From NCBI GenBank assembly GCA_947095585.1, contig OX352764.1, positions 7,735,001 to 7,799,000 on the forward strand: a stretch of DNA of 64,000 bases. The letters are read 5' to 3'. The DNA comes from Nephrocerus scutellatus (lineage: Eukaryota > Arthropoda > Insecta > Diptera > Pipunculidae). The position numbers and the translations under genes were made by a program. Of this stretch, positions 12,242-24,110 are shown one piece after another (positions within the stretch are counted from its first letter, which is position 1; each line of letters opens with the position of its first letter). Under the pieces are notes generated by a model that did not search any database, was not told the DNA's origin, and saw only the letters and a list, made by a program, of their open reading frames with translations.

Positions 12242-12600
12242 GTAAGTCTCGCCGTTGTTTGGCGGCGTTTTTTGAACTCGATTAATGCGAGACAGAAAGG
12301 CAAAAACGTTTTTAACCGTTGCCAAGTGATTATGTTGCTTAGGTATAAAGAAATATAAAGATCCGCCATTGTCAATCTGTCCACAGTATACAACATTTAC
12401 TATGAATACCAAAATGTTTTTGTAAGCCAGTTCCCAGGAGCAAGGGTATTTTCCAGCGATTTTCTTAAGATTTCTGAATAGCCAAGCCAAGAAAGAGAAA
12501 ATCGCGCTTAGACGAAAGCGAAATTATGCGGTTTGTAAGAAGTAACCCACTCAAGTATTAGAAGAAAGCAAAAAATTTTATTTTGGAAACACCCTTAGAT
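12242..12600. other. Non-coding stretch
   Basis: No repeat partner or protein similarity noticed up to the start of the long interspersed repeat. Confidence 0.5.
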
Positions 12601-13161
12601 CTTGTAAAGTGCTTGTTCGGGTGACGCTCGTCGGTCCAATACAGGATTCTTTTCGGAGTGTTACGAGTTAAAAGACGGTGTTAATCTTTTCTAGACGTAG
12701 GATTTTGTGTTTTTTTTATTTATTTTAACAAAATCAAACTATAAAGATATAGATATAAGATACTCACTACTCATGAAAAAAAAAAAACGTCCGTTTGGCC
12801 GGAGTGCCGGCGCTACTTCGGAGGGTGGCAGGTCGGAAATGAAGAAAAGGTAAGCCTGATACCTGGTGTAGTATAAGCTTTCCCAAATTGCTAAAAGCGG
12901 TCCTCTACGTCAGTGAAGTAAAGTAAGTGAGCAACGGTGTCGTGATATGAAGCTCCTTGGCTGTAGGCAAGTTGAATCGGTAGGGGCACTTTGAGTGCTG
13001 TTGGAACGGAAAGAGGTTCGGAGTAGTGTAGCAGAAGCTCAAAGAAAGTGTTATGAAAGGAATGGTATCTGTAGGCGACGGTGTTGGGACACGAAGTCCA
13101 CGGAAAAAAAAATACAATGAAATCGAAATTTAATGCGATCAAGAAATCCGGAGTACGATTA

Positions 13162-13492
13162 AACTTGGTAGGAATTGATGTTCCAAAAGGCGGGAATCAC
13201 TGCTGCAGAATACTACTGTAGTCAGTATCGCTCCACACATCAACAGCTTTGGTTTTCAACAAGACTTGCGTAACATGTCACACAGTGAGAGTCACAACGC
13301 GCGACAGGTTATTGCAGGAAACATTAGATGAGCGCATAATTTTACGCAATGACCCTGTCAACTGGCCTTCACGATGGTGTTATCTAACCCTGGATTATTT
13401 TCTATGGGTAAACTTGGTAGAAATTTATGTTCCAAAAGGCGGGAATCACTGCTGCAGAATACTACTGTAGTCAATATCGCTCCACACATCAA
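13162..13492. repeat. 82-bp direct duplication flanking a mariner fragment
   Basis: The segment 13162-13243 recurs at 13411-13492 with few differences (both start AACTTGGTAG and end CTCCACACATCAA). The 165 bases between are mariner-derived. Mariner insertion duplicates only TA, so an 82-bp flank duplication needs another cause. Confidence 0.9.
13244..13408 (+). pseudogene. Mariner-type transposase fragment inside the long repeat
   Basis: Reads ALVFNKT...TCHTVRVTT, a damaged form of the middle catalytic block (in relatives FQQDGATCHT, so the Asp is lost). It continues LQETLDERIILRNDPVNWP and LDYFLW. It shares a 50-bp nearly identical run with the fragment at 10.6 kb. Both ends are cut abruptly at the duplicated 82-bp flanks. 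Confidence 0.75.
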
Positions 13493-13620
13493 GGGACTTT
13501 AACGTGCAATATTAGGTTATATTTTCAAAGACCGATTGGGAAGCATATCGATGGCCTTTGAAAAAAAAATATTTAATGCAATCATTGTTATTGCTTGGTT
13601 TGTATTGTGACTTTGAATAA

Positions 13621-15599
13621 GTTGAAGAGCTTTCTACAACTGTTTCTAATTCTTTCTATGTTGTCGCGCATGACGAAAGCGACATTATATGTTGTGTAAT
13701 TAATAACAAATTAGAAGAGTTTGCCAGCAATCCATGTTCCTGTTTCTTTCTTTTAATTTCCATATAATTCTGCTAAAACTAAAGAAAAATGCCTACCCAG
13801 TTATAAACCACAAGAAACAATTCATTTAGCGGGTCAATGGTGTCTCGTGTATGCAGGTCGAAAGTCGATACTCGATTCGACCGCCATTCGCTGTCAAATG
13901 CAACACATAACACTCATACGCAGCTGAATGCATTAATGCATGTATGCGAATTTTTTTTGAATACGATGTTGATGACGATTGACAATGAAGAACGATTAGG
14001 ACAGCGGAGGTGAACAGCGTCCGAACGGCCAAAGCCAAACATCACTTTCAAACTCAAATGATCGAAAACATTTTTCACGCTTGTGCCTTGTGCTGTGTGC
14101 CTTAAATAATGTTCTCTCTTTTATATCCGTGCTGCTGGTGCTCTCGCTTGTCTGACAGAACAGGACACTGACTCGCACTCGACTCTGAGGCATGCAATTT
14201 TATGACTATAATGTATGTACATCGATCTGTCAGATGAGTAATTAATAAAGCACATTAGCGTGAACAGAAATTATTTTTGAAAGAACTGTATGTAGAGTGA
14301 TACAGTCTACACAACATGTGTACGTGAATGACGACGACGACGACGGCGGCTGGTCGAGTGTCGATTATCGAAATGCGCGTGTGTGCTCTGTGTTGGCATC
14401 CAGCCAATGCGCTAATATATTAAATACCTACTCGTATTCGCGAATAGTATTCAAATTCAAATTTAACAAAAAATAAAAGAAAACAAATATCAACGAAAAT
14501 AACAGAAGATGTTTTTTGTTTGTTATATAAGTAAGAAAGATGCGCGTGAAGTATTCGCTTCCGTGTTTGGTGTAATTTGACAGCTGTCGGTTGGGGCAAA
14601 TTGATGGAGATTTTGTGATGGTTTGTGATGGTGGCCGACTGAAAAACTTGCAAAAGACGAAGAGTAATGTCATGTGCGGCCAATGTGGGACGACGGTTGC
14701 GACCACTACATTTCTATTGTGCGTGCAATTACTGCACTCTGCACACGTGATTTGTAACGTGATTTATACACGATTAAATTCCGATTAATTGTCGCTATTA
14801 GATTTTGTCTCAATAAATTCTGTTGTTAATTTCCAATTAAATTCCAGCGAACTGACATCTACAACAGAATCTACATCGCCAAGCCCATTTTAGTAGCTTG
14901 CTGCAGCGTAACTGCGCTTACTTCACATAAACAAATTGACAGACAGTCAGACGACAGCGGCTCAACACTTTGCTGTTTGTTCAAAGACTTAATCAATTGT
15001 ATGTGAAAACAACAATCAAAGATATATCAACAAATTGTTCACAACAATAACAACATTGCAACGGGATAATTTATTCATAGTGATGTTAGAAGGTGGTTAC
15101 CAGACAAAAATGGAAATTCCCTGCGGGCTTCAACCGATCACATCGGCACGCCACTGCGCCGCTACAACCTACAACCACCTAGCTCTAGTTGGAAGAGCCA
15201 TGAACTAGTTCTGACTACGACACGACACGAACACGACTGGTTGGTTGGCTGGGCTAGCGTTGCGCTTGAATGAGTTTCTTGACTCTACTTAAGTTGAGTT
15301 GACTTTAGCTTAAAAAAACAAAAGCGGCAGCAACCTTACCATAATTTGTTTTTTAGTTTTTTAACTTCTATTTACTACAACAAAAAAATGAAAACAGAAA
15401 TCTTTTATCGCACTGTACCTACTCGTATTTCCCGAGGGGACCACTGTCTCTTACTTCATCGATGGGTTTGACACTTGGTATACTCGTCAGATTAATAGGG
15501 CAAGACTTCTAGTAGTAAGGATATCTAGAATGGGCACTGTCTTCGTATATAGCATCCTAGTAGTACAACTACAGGACTGTGATGTTGTCTGGGTGATTG
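13621..15599. other. Non-coding stretch
   Basis: No domain or RNA found. Contains a GAC triplet run at about 14326-14350 and AT-rich sequence near 14430-14530. Paired opposite-strand open frames at 14420-14788 show no similarity to known proteins. Confidence 0.5.
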
Positions 15600-16150
15600 G
15601 GTTCGTTGATTGAATTTGAGGTTCCAGATGATGTGCTGCCAGGTAAAGCTTTGCTATGCCCAGGCACTCATACGAGCTGAGGCCTTTGATGTCAGATCTC
15701 ACCAAGGTCGCGTTGCTACTACGGGCGCTGGTTTATGCCTACGGATGAGGTTGACCTCCTTGGAGGTTAGCTGTCTGTGCCAACTTTTGGTTGAGGACCC
15801 AGTGTCGTTCTGGGCCTGACCTACGTAGTGGCTGGTGGTTCACTACCTAAATGCGGGTAGAGCACTAGCATTGGTACATCAGCTATCTCTGAAGTCACCA
15901 ATTTCTTTGGAATGTCAGTGTCCTTCCTGATGTAACCGGTGCGAGTATGTGCTCTATGCGTAGATGCATATTTCAACCGGTTGTCGTGAACCAAAGATCG
16001 GCTGCGATGTAAGATAGGTCCTGCTCTAACCATTGAGTCAATACTGGTACATCTCTTGAGATGGTCTTTAATTGACGTATACCAATCCGTGTCCTAAGAG
16101 GACCGTGGAATTATGCCCTCTTTTGGCGGTGTTCACGGAAATCCGAATAG
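15600..16150 (-). repeat. Unassigned dispersed repeat, copy 1 (partner at 46.1-46.5 kb)
   Basis: The minus strand shares with plus-strand 46100-46480 the words CCACGGTCCTCTT (about 16110), GCCGATCT.TGG.TCAC (about 16000) and CT.CCGCATTT.GGTA (about 15855), in the same order. The fragment 46.1 kb lacks about 75 bp found here between the second and third words. No protein domain recognised; it may be untranslated or gag-like sequence of a retroelement. Confidence 0.55.
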
Positions 16151-16190
16151 TAATATCGTTGTATATATATAAATTATCTCTCTAACGTGA

Positions 16191-16815
16191 TTTCAGTTTA
16201 GAATCCTCCTTTCTTGAGATCGAGACTCTGCCGGGCCTTATCAGACTCCCATCTCAAAATCTTGATAGGCAAAAATTTTCCCCTGTTAGGCATAGTAACC
16301 TTTCGACTTCAGTACTATGACGGACCTGAAGCTCGATTCAGCTTCCATTTAGCAGGGAGTGAGTAGTGAAAGATCTGCTGCTTTCGGCTGACTCTAGTTA
16401 AGAATCCTCCTTTCTTGATGTCGAGACTCTGCCGGGTCTTATCAGACTACATCTTGAAAGTCTCGATATGGCGAGATAATTCTATAAGGCATAGTTACCC
16501 CTCGACTTCGGCACTCTGGCTGGCCTTATGAGACTCCATCTTCAAGCTCGATTCAGCTTCCATTCAGTAGGAAGCGAGTAGTGAAAGATTTGCTGATTCC
16601 GGTTAATTTCAGTTTAGATTCCTTCCTTCTTGATTTCGAGACTCTGCCGGGCCTTATCGGATTCCATCTCAAAATCTTAGATATCTTGATAGTGACCCTT
16701 TGACTTCAGCACTCTGGCGGGCCTAATGGGACCCCATGCTGAAATTCAATTCAGTTTCCATTTAGTAGGGAGCAAGTAGTGAAAGATCTGCTGCTTCCGG
16801 CTGAATCCAGTAGGG
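16191..16815. repeat. Satellite-like tandem repeat, three units of about 201-215 bp
   Basis: Units begin near 16191, 16392 and 16607. Each contains GAATCCTCCTTTCTTGA or a close variant, GAGACTCTGCCGGG, CGACTTC.G.ACT.TG and GAGTAGTGAAAGAT. Each unit also shows an internal half-repeat of about 100 bp: the TCGAGACTCTGCCGGG part resembles the TCGACTTCGGCACTCTGGC part. This points to an older 100-bp monomer that became a dimer before the present amplification. Confidence 0.9.
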
Positions 16816-17904
16816 ACAGATTACTCAATACAGTTACTTGAAAATAATATTTTGTTAACGAAGAAACCTAGCGAGTTTTTAATAACCTAACGACCCTGTA
16901 CACCGGCGAGCGTCTACACATCCCAGTTCGTCACTTTACCCTTAAAAGTGGAGTGCGCTATCTCAATTCTCAAACATAGTTTAACAAGGAAGGTGAACAT
17001 TTTAATATTTATTGCAAAATGGTGGAGTCTCTCTTTGTATATTATATTTTTATGTATCACTTGCAAGACAATGAATGCTGAGGCCTGAGTTTGACTGTGC
17101 AAAAGAACAATAACGCTCGGTAGGCAGTGGTCATCGAGGACAACAACCAACCAGAAAAGAGGTGTAGAAGAATCATTACAGAAATGTTAATTAGGAACGT
17201 AAATTTCATATCTAAATTTATAACTCCTATCAACGGTTCGTTAATTTAATAACTTTTTGAAAGTTGATGACTTTCTTTCATGGATCTCAATTAGCCTTAA
17301 ATTACCATTAAATTTGTGCACTAACCACAACCGCAAATACAGATGCTCGTATTATGCTGCTGCACTCTTAACTGCGCATTCCATTTTAAGAGTATAGTGT
17401 AACACCGACAAAGGGTCGATGACGTTGCGCCGCTGCTATTTGGCTGTTCTATTTGCCGTTGAAGTTAAGCAGACACACACAACTACAACTAAACCAAAAA
17501 AATATTTTTATTGCAATGCAATTTTTTGTTTCCTGCATTTTGTGGTTGCTTTGGTAGTAAAAGCATTCACCCCCCTCAACCTTCTACTCATAACAAACCG
17601 TTTTTTGTTGCCACAAAACCCACTTGTAAGTTCATTGACATCCACGTCTGGGCCTTTTTTTTTGTCTTTCTTATTCACAGTCATTAGAATTGCACCACGG
17701 AAATAAGCTGAAAGCGTTAATTGGAATGGAGCTTTGCCTTTCAAGGTTTGCATTTTGTAAATCGTTAATCCTGAACAACTTTTATTGCACTTTGAAGTGG
17801 TTTTTTAAAAAAAATAAAAATATATTCACATTCGCAAAGTTTTATTAGCTGTAAACAAAAATAAACAAAACACTAAACTGGAATCAGTTGTTGTATTGGG
17901 GTGC
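16816..17904. other. Non-coding stretch
   Basis: No domain, RNA or repeat partner recognised. Confidence 0.5.
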
Positions 17905-17998
17905 GGAGTGAGTGAGTGAGTGAGTTAGTGAGAGAGGGAGTGAGTGAGTGAGTGAGTGAGTAAGTGACTGAGTGTGTGTGAGAGGGAGAAAGAGAGTG
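17905..17998. repeat. (GAGT)n imperfect microsatellite
   Basis: GAGT repeats with a few GAGA and GTGT interruptions over about 95 bp. Confidence 0.95.
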
Positions 17999-19189
17999 CA
18001 GTGCACTGAACATTTGACATTTAGGCAAAAAATCGTAACGAGTTCGATTTGCATTTTTGACTTATTCCTTTTGTGTTGCCGGCACTCTTTCCGCGAATTA
18101 TGTATACAGGGTGTATCCGTTAAGGTGGCAAATACTTAAAAGGGCGATTCCTTGGTTAATTTCGTGTAAAAATCATTCTGGGGGATATAAATGCAAGTAC
18201 TCAGGCAGTAAATTGGTACCCATACCCATTTGGTCCGCCACCCAGCCAGCCAGAAACACGGTCAAAGAGAATATAGAGAATTTAATAAAAAAAAATTCAC
18301 AAATTACACTGGTGATTACTTTCCTAAGTATACAAAAACATTTATTGCACCAATACTTGCATTTCACTACTATTCCTTAAGTTGTTAGCTCTTAAATTGC
18401 TCTGGTTGAATTTCAAATAACTAATGAATCTCTGCGGCAAAACGCCGTCTATTTACACTCATTGAAAAACTTCTAGACACTTCCAATCTTATATATAGAA
18501 ATATCTAGCAAAGACCAAAACATTGTGGTACTTTTACAACTAACCATACTCATATTAATGAGTTATCTTCCAAAAATAAACTCCATGTGCAATTCAAACC
18601 GGAAAAACCGGTTTGACAACATATTTGGCAGCACCAGTACATAATGGTGTAATCTGTCATTGATCTGTCAGTCAGGGTGTCACGCTGAAACTGAAACAAT
18701 ATATGTCGAATTGTCTCGTTACTTCCCCGTCCATCCAATTTCCACTAGTCAGGAACGCGAAAACAAAGTTGGAATTAAAGCTCAGTTTAAGGGAGCAGTA
18801 GTCAGTAGATGATGGTATCATATCTTATATATCATATATCTGAAAAATTGGCCGATTTTTAAATTTTTTTAATTAAAAATGGGCCAATTTCTCAAAAAAA
18901 AAAAGCTTAAAAAAAGATTTTTATTCTCTTACCGAATCTGCCATTTTGTTGCCAATTCATATTAAAAGAGAAATTCTACTTCATATTATGTGCATTCAAA
19001 ATAATACAACCGTTGCATCTCTTTCAGTTTCAATAGAAACTAATTGTCAAACAAATAAACGACTGAAAGAAAAAAGAGAAAGCCACCAAAATGAGAGTGA
19101 CACATACGCCACAGTGACATTTCAAACAGAATTGCAAATTTCACAGCCTGTTGCTACAGCACCCATTGGAGGTATCTTCTGCACTATTG
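17999..19189. other. Non-coding stretch
   Basis: AT-rich. CAGGGTGTATCC at 18108 resembles a transposon end but has no partner. Nothing else recognised. Confidence 0.45.
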
Positions 19190-19580
19190 TAAAACGGTCA
19201 GCAGGCTTCATGTTACGTGAGCTGGGCTTTATACGGACGGAGATGTAAATATAGGTGCAAAATACGCCATAATGAGACGTACGACAGGCTCAAGAACTGA
19301 GAACGTCAGGATATTAACAAATTAAGTTCAACATTTTAGCTTACAGCTTACAGATATTTTCCACAAAGCGTACATTACGATGATGAACAGGCCATTGCAC
19401 ACCGGTGACGTCCAGTTTCTTCGAATTTCTTTACTATCTTTCCAATTGCTTGCACAGTACGACGATGATGAATTTCATAATCTCCCCTTAAAGCCCGAAA
19501 AGTGACCACACAAAATTCATCACTCTTTTGTAATAAGTTTTAACAATTTTAATGCGTTTTTCGATGCTGTAACGATCCAT
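19190..19580 (-). pseudogene. Mariner-type transposase N-terminal fragment
   Basis: From ATG at 19580 on the minus strand: MDRYSIEKRIKIVKTYYKR, then FRALRGDYEIHHRRTVQAIG and KKFEETG across two frame changes, a helix-turn-helix region like the N-terminal (DUF4817-type) domain of a mariner-related transposase. Further on another frame reads SLWRILHLYLHLRPYKAQLT, the second HTH, ending at about 19190. The catalytic domain is missing. It complements the C-terminal fragments at 10.6, 13.3 and 43.8 kb, which may come from the same family. Confidence 0.75.
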
Positions 19581-20934
19581 TTTCGTAAATGTCAGACAAT
19601 AGACTAATAAAATGACAATTGAGATGACAGATATGTTTGACATGTAAGGAATGCCAAAACTACAATTTTGAAACCACGAAATGGATGAACATTTTTTGGC
19701 AAAAATCGCACACCTGCTTCTCATCGATTTATCAACGGGCATAATGTTCCCAAAATAGCACACTTCTTAATGTAGCTTGTGCTTTCTGCTTATTATTGCA
19801 ATTTTCTCAATCAAAAAACTAAAACCCAAAACAAATCTCGCCAATAAAGTAACTCAACGGACATTTTAATTCCCACAGATATGTGGAATATTTATTATTA
19901 AAGCGAAAGTGGGGAAGGAATGTAAACCGTTGCACTAATTGCATTTTCCATCAAAATAAACAGATAAACAAAAATATAATTTAGAATTATGACAGAAATA
20001 TAGAAAAAGATGCAATATTATAGCCGCCTCGTGTGTTGCGGTTTCAAGTCTTGTGTCTTGTGTCAGTATCTGAGATCTTCTGACATTTGACGGCACCCAG
20101 CAACAGGCCTCTTTCATCAAACAAACTAACTCAGGCAGCGATGGTGGTCCAGGATTATAATTCTCTGTTGAAAATAAAATTTCAAACATTCATAAATCAA
20201 ACTGGCAACATTGTATATGAGACGAGATGCTTTGGAGTGAACACGAGGGTACAACAATGTAACACTGGCAACATTCGCCAGCACCGTATTTCGATTATCG
20301 CGTGAAAAAGAACCACCACTGCAAATGCAGTTACGATACCGGTCACGACGCCAGAGACAGATATTCACATCCTTCCAGACAGGCAGACAGACAGTCGGAC
20401 GGGGAGTTTTTGTAGCTCTGGCAATTCAAGGAAATCCAGAGTGCGCGTAAAACTGCCTTTAGCTTTTGGTGTAGCATTAATATGACCCGAAGCAGCATAC
20501 ACACACAGTCGCTCCTTGTGGTTGCGTACATCATCATTGCAAAAACACAAAGAAAAAAAAAGGAGGACACACATCAAGGGAAGACTTCACACACACGCAC
20601 GCACCACACGTCGCATCGTTCGACTTTTGACTGTTTTTGCCTGCCAGGCTAACCAACAACATCTCACGTGACTACGAGATGAGGGAGCGATGACCTTCCT
20701 ATGCGCGTCAATGTTTACCTTACCATCATAGTCATCATTATCACCGTCGACACTATTTCTAGATAGAGCTTCCTTGATTTTACGTTCGTTTTTTTTGTTA
20801 TTATTTGTTGCGTAGAAACTCTTTGGTGGAGTGAGTAAGAGCTCGCATGTTCGATTATGGCAAAGTGAGCTGCAAAAATCACGTGAGAGAAGTGTATATA
20901 AAGAAGTTGAAAAAAAAAAACAAAAGGTGCGTGT
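19581..20934. other. Non-coding stretch
   Basis: No gene recognised. Contains CA/GC-rich words near 20580-20610 and several short open frames on both strands without similarity to known proteins. Confidence 0.5.
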
Positions 20935-21165
20935 CAGCTCCGACGCGCGACTGGAGTTTACTACTTAAGAATCGTTTTTCATATATAACACGCGCCAAAC
21001 GACACGTGTCACACATTACGTAATCGCAAGCCAACCGCTAGCCAATTGTTTTAAAACAAGTCTCATCAAATTCTGACTAGTAGAAGCCGATATATACCAG
21101 TTCCACTTTTACATGCATTATACGCGCTACACACGACGCGCGACACGCGTCACTGGCGGAATATC
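20935..21165 (-). repeat. Diverged GACGCGTGTCGCG-type repeat, inverted site
   Basis: Three GC-rich words in an AT-rich setting (GACGCGCGAC at about 20941, ACGCGCC..ACGACACGTG at about 20988, and GCGCTACACACGACGCGC at about 21125). Read on the minus strand they resemble the core GACGCGTGTCGCGTGTRGCGCG of the minisatellite at 24.8-25.4 kb. The spacing between words is similar to one repeat unit. Similarity is short, so this link is tentative. Confidence 0.4.
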
Positions 21166-23189
21166 AAAAATGTTGTGTGAGAAATAGTTGCTCACAAAAT
21201 TTTAGATCTCTAGGTCGTGTAAAAGTTCAAAAACTAACGATTTCACTTTTTGTCAACGCTTTTGTTAACGCTTATGTTAGGGCATTTGTCAACGAGAAAA
21301 AAATCGTTCTACAGTAAAGGTCAATCTCCAATGTTGAAATGATTTATCGGGGATTTTTAAGAAAAAGCATACTTTGGTAAACCCTGACCCATGTTAACGT
21401 AAATGGATCTGTTAATACTAATGGTAGAAACTAAACTTCGTTTAGGACTTTATTTTTAGAAGAAATACTAGCCTTTGTAACTGCGTTTAAATAAAGTTAA
21501 TATCTTGTTTGAGTCTTCAGATATCCAACTTCAATGCCTGTTCTAGTTTTCTTGCCCTTGCTAATTTTTGACTTTGAGGTCAATTTTCTCCGGAAAATGC
21601 GTAGTAACCATAACGTTTTACTATTTTCTTCTTATGAACGTAACAATAATAAAAATAAAAATTAACAACAAAATTGCGGAAAAATCGTAGATTTTATGAT
21701 ATTTGGGAAAACCTGCAGCAGTCAACAAGTCGTACTTGGAAGACAGGAATTGTGCATCGGTATCAGCACAAAACACGAAATCTAACTCGTATAAATAGAA
21801 ATCAACAAACAAATTTTTGTTCAAATTTACCTTAAAACGTTGTACTTGACGTTAAGTACCTACAATAGCGGTTGTCTCATTCATTTTGGTCGCCATTTTC
21901 GTTTTATTTTCATTTTTGTATGTCAGAGACGAAAGAGTTCTTTGCCAAATCCTCCAAACCATCTGCTGATGCTGATGACGATGGGTGATGGCATGACGAT
22001 GTCGGTGGCGACGGCAACCAATCTGGCTAATGTCGATCGATGTCTGTATAGTTGGGTGTATTTGATGGAAGAACGGGTGGCCGGCGCACCTTTATCGCGT
22101 AGGTACTTAACTTCCTCAAGAGTGGTGAGCCGCTTGAGATCCATGATCCCGGAGAACTTGGTGGATGAATGTCGTTGTTTTCGTATATCGTCCCCGTTCC
22201 CTATTCGCCCATCCCATCAGCAACCCAACCATCCATTTGTTTATTAGTTTGTTTTGGCTGGCAAACGAGTCTTCTTCTTCCACGCGACATTCGATTTGGT
22301 GGTTTTCCTGGTCGATGATTCTTGCTTGCCTTGGGTAGAGGACGGACGGACAGAAGAGTCAACCTCATTGCATGCTCGTCACTCGTCGTAGTGCACGCTA
22401 CGATGGAATACGTCATTGACGTTGTCTGCCACAACTAACCAACCAACCAAGTGCACTTCTTACAACGATCAGCGACGACGGTGGCGACTAAAAATTTGCC
22501 TGCTGTCTGCATGGAAAACCGGCTGTTACCAGGCCAGGCCAGGCCAGACTGCAGACCAGGCGCAGGCGGCATCGCCTTCGTCATCGTTGTCGATTCTGTT
22601 CCTTTTGGAACGAATATCAAAAACTGCTGCTGCTGCTGCTGATGTGCCCGGAGTTGAGTTTTTTATTTCTAGCAGGCTGCTGCAGGCTCATCGTCTCACC
22701 GTCAACTAATTCCATGGATGGCTGTGTGGTGATGGTAACTGCAACGACGACCGCCGCCTCCGATGTACTTCAGATAATGGCTGTTTGTAGGGTTGTGCTT
22801 GTGATGGCGCGCCTACTTTGGCAAGAATTTGTTTTTTTTTTTTGCCTTTTCGCCGCTTGAGATTTCAGGTGAAGTCAGCATTGCTTTTTGTTTGTTTTTG
22901 TGTGTAAAAGAAAAATGTTAATGAACTTTCGATCGGTCTGTTCTATGTGCTCATATAGTTCCTTGTTTTTGGCTTTACGACCGAATGTTTATGTTGGGCG
23001 TTTCACGGCTACGCTAAATGCAGAGGTAGGCTATCCATTAGCGGTTTTTGATAATTTCCTAATAGCATTTTGGTTACATACATACTATTGAAAGTGCAGT
23101 CCGAAAAACACCCGTGATAAGAAGAGAAGATTATAGAACTACAAATGATTTCGTATATTGTGAAAAAAGTAAATTGGGGTACTGGGTGT
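21166..23189. other. Non-coding stretch with CTG and CAGGC repeats
   Basis: A CAGGC-type tandem run at about 22531-22550 and a CTG run at 22623-22641. Open frames at 21840-22860 on both strands are overlapping and low in complexity; none resembles a known protein. Confidence 0.5.
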
Positions 23190-23492
23190 AATGGGTGTAC
23201 TCCTAGACTAGAACAGTACAGAGAGCAAGGACCGCATCAGGCGCGGAAATTCTACCAAAGAGTCAGCGGTATGACGCAATATACACCGCGTTGCACATAC
23301 GACAAAGACAAAGATGGTAATCTGATCGCCGAACTCAAAGACATCTTAGAGCTATGGGAAAAGCAATTTCATGAGTTGCTAAATGCCCAGCTAATTGAGG
23401 AATTGGAGGGCAATCCACCAATCATAGACGAAGTTAGTAGAGCGATAAATCGGCTCAAAAGGATAATGCAAGACCGCATACGGCTAGTATAG
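23190..23492 (+). pseudogene. Non-LTR retrotransposon fragment, endonuclease-RT linker
   Basis: The frame reads ARKFYQRVSGMTQYTPR, KDKDGNLIAELKDILELWEK and FHELLNAQ, then PPIIDEVSRAINRLK. This pattern is typical of the linker between endonuclease and reverse transcriptase in RTE-like non-LTR elements. No RT follows, since the sequence stops at 23492 just where RT would begin. It may be a 3'-cut piece of the family at 3.3 and 29.7 kb. Confidence 0.7.
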
Positions 23493-23849
23493 TGTACCAA
23501 TACCTTCAAGAGGTGGATGTGTATTTCTTAATAACAAAAATGTTTTTTGTTGATTTCCATGTTTTAATTCGATTTTTTTCCACTAATCATCATGCTGACA
23601 AATTCACAAAAAACGTGTACTTCAGATGTTGACCCCAAACATCGCGTAATGCGTTATATGCGTTTTCGAACTACACTTACCTACTATTGATAATTAAGCC
23701 AAATATTTAAATTTCTGAGTATATTCAATTTCATACAATCATGGCTATTGCAATTTAAGCTGTGAAATATAAAATCATTTCTTGGTATAAAATTTTGTTT
23801 AACCGAAGAACATCAAATTGGATTTACCGCTAAGTATCATGTTGTGCAC
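23493..23849. other. Non-coding AT-rich gap
   Basis: Nothing recognised. Confidence 0.5.
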
Positions 23850-24110
23850 GTCGAGTCATTGACGAAATTTAGGCAGATCATGCAAAATGTCTTCCTTAAG
23901 CTTTAGATAATTTGTACTAGAATACATAGCCGCACTATCGTCTGCGAAAGCTATTAATTCCCCATGGATATCAAGAGAAATTATTGACTTGATATAAATC
24001 AAAAACAAGAGTGGACCGAGAATGGAACCTTGAGGAACACCAGTGTTCACTAGACTCTCAAAGCTGTAAAAATTATTAATCTTATCTTTTTGCCGCTTAT
24101 TTATTAAATA
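23850..24110 (-). pseudogene. Non-LTR RT palm fragment (jockey/CR1-like)
   Basis: The minus-strand frame reads DIFYLINKRQKD, then NTGVPQGSILGPLLFLIYI and HGELIAFADDSAAMYSS. These are the PQGSxLGPLLF and FADD blocks of a non-LTR reverse transcriptase, with catalytic Asp-Asp intact. About 87 codons survive without a frameshift, and both sides end in unrelated AT-rich DNA. Different in sequence from the YADDI and AYADDID families in this window. Confidence 0.85.

Larger units (their letters stand above)
12601..13620 (+). repeat. Unassigned long interspersed repeat, copy A (partner at 57.19-57.99 kb, opposite strand)
   Basis: Collinear anchors link this stretch to the minus strand of 57990-57190: CGGGTGACGCT near 12621; CGGAGTG..CGG.GCTAC near 12800; CTTTGAGTGCTG and AGGTTCGG near 12990-13020; CACGGAAA near 13098; AACTTGGTA at 13411; and ACCGATTGGGAAGCATATCG at about 13532. 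The last part reads KTDWEAYRWPLKK in the same frame as KTDWEAYRWQLKK in copy B, but with an in-frame stop before and another after it. Copy A also carries a mariner fragment (13244-13408) flanked by an 82-bp duplication. No transposase or RT is visible and the class is unknown. Confidence 0.65.

Noticed and set aside
18106..18125. CAGGGTGTATCC resembling a transposon terminal repeat
   Set aside because: No inverted partner or target duplication found within several kilobases; also true for CAGGGTGG at 48042.
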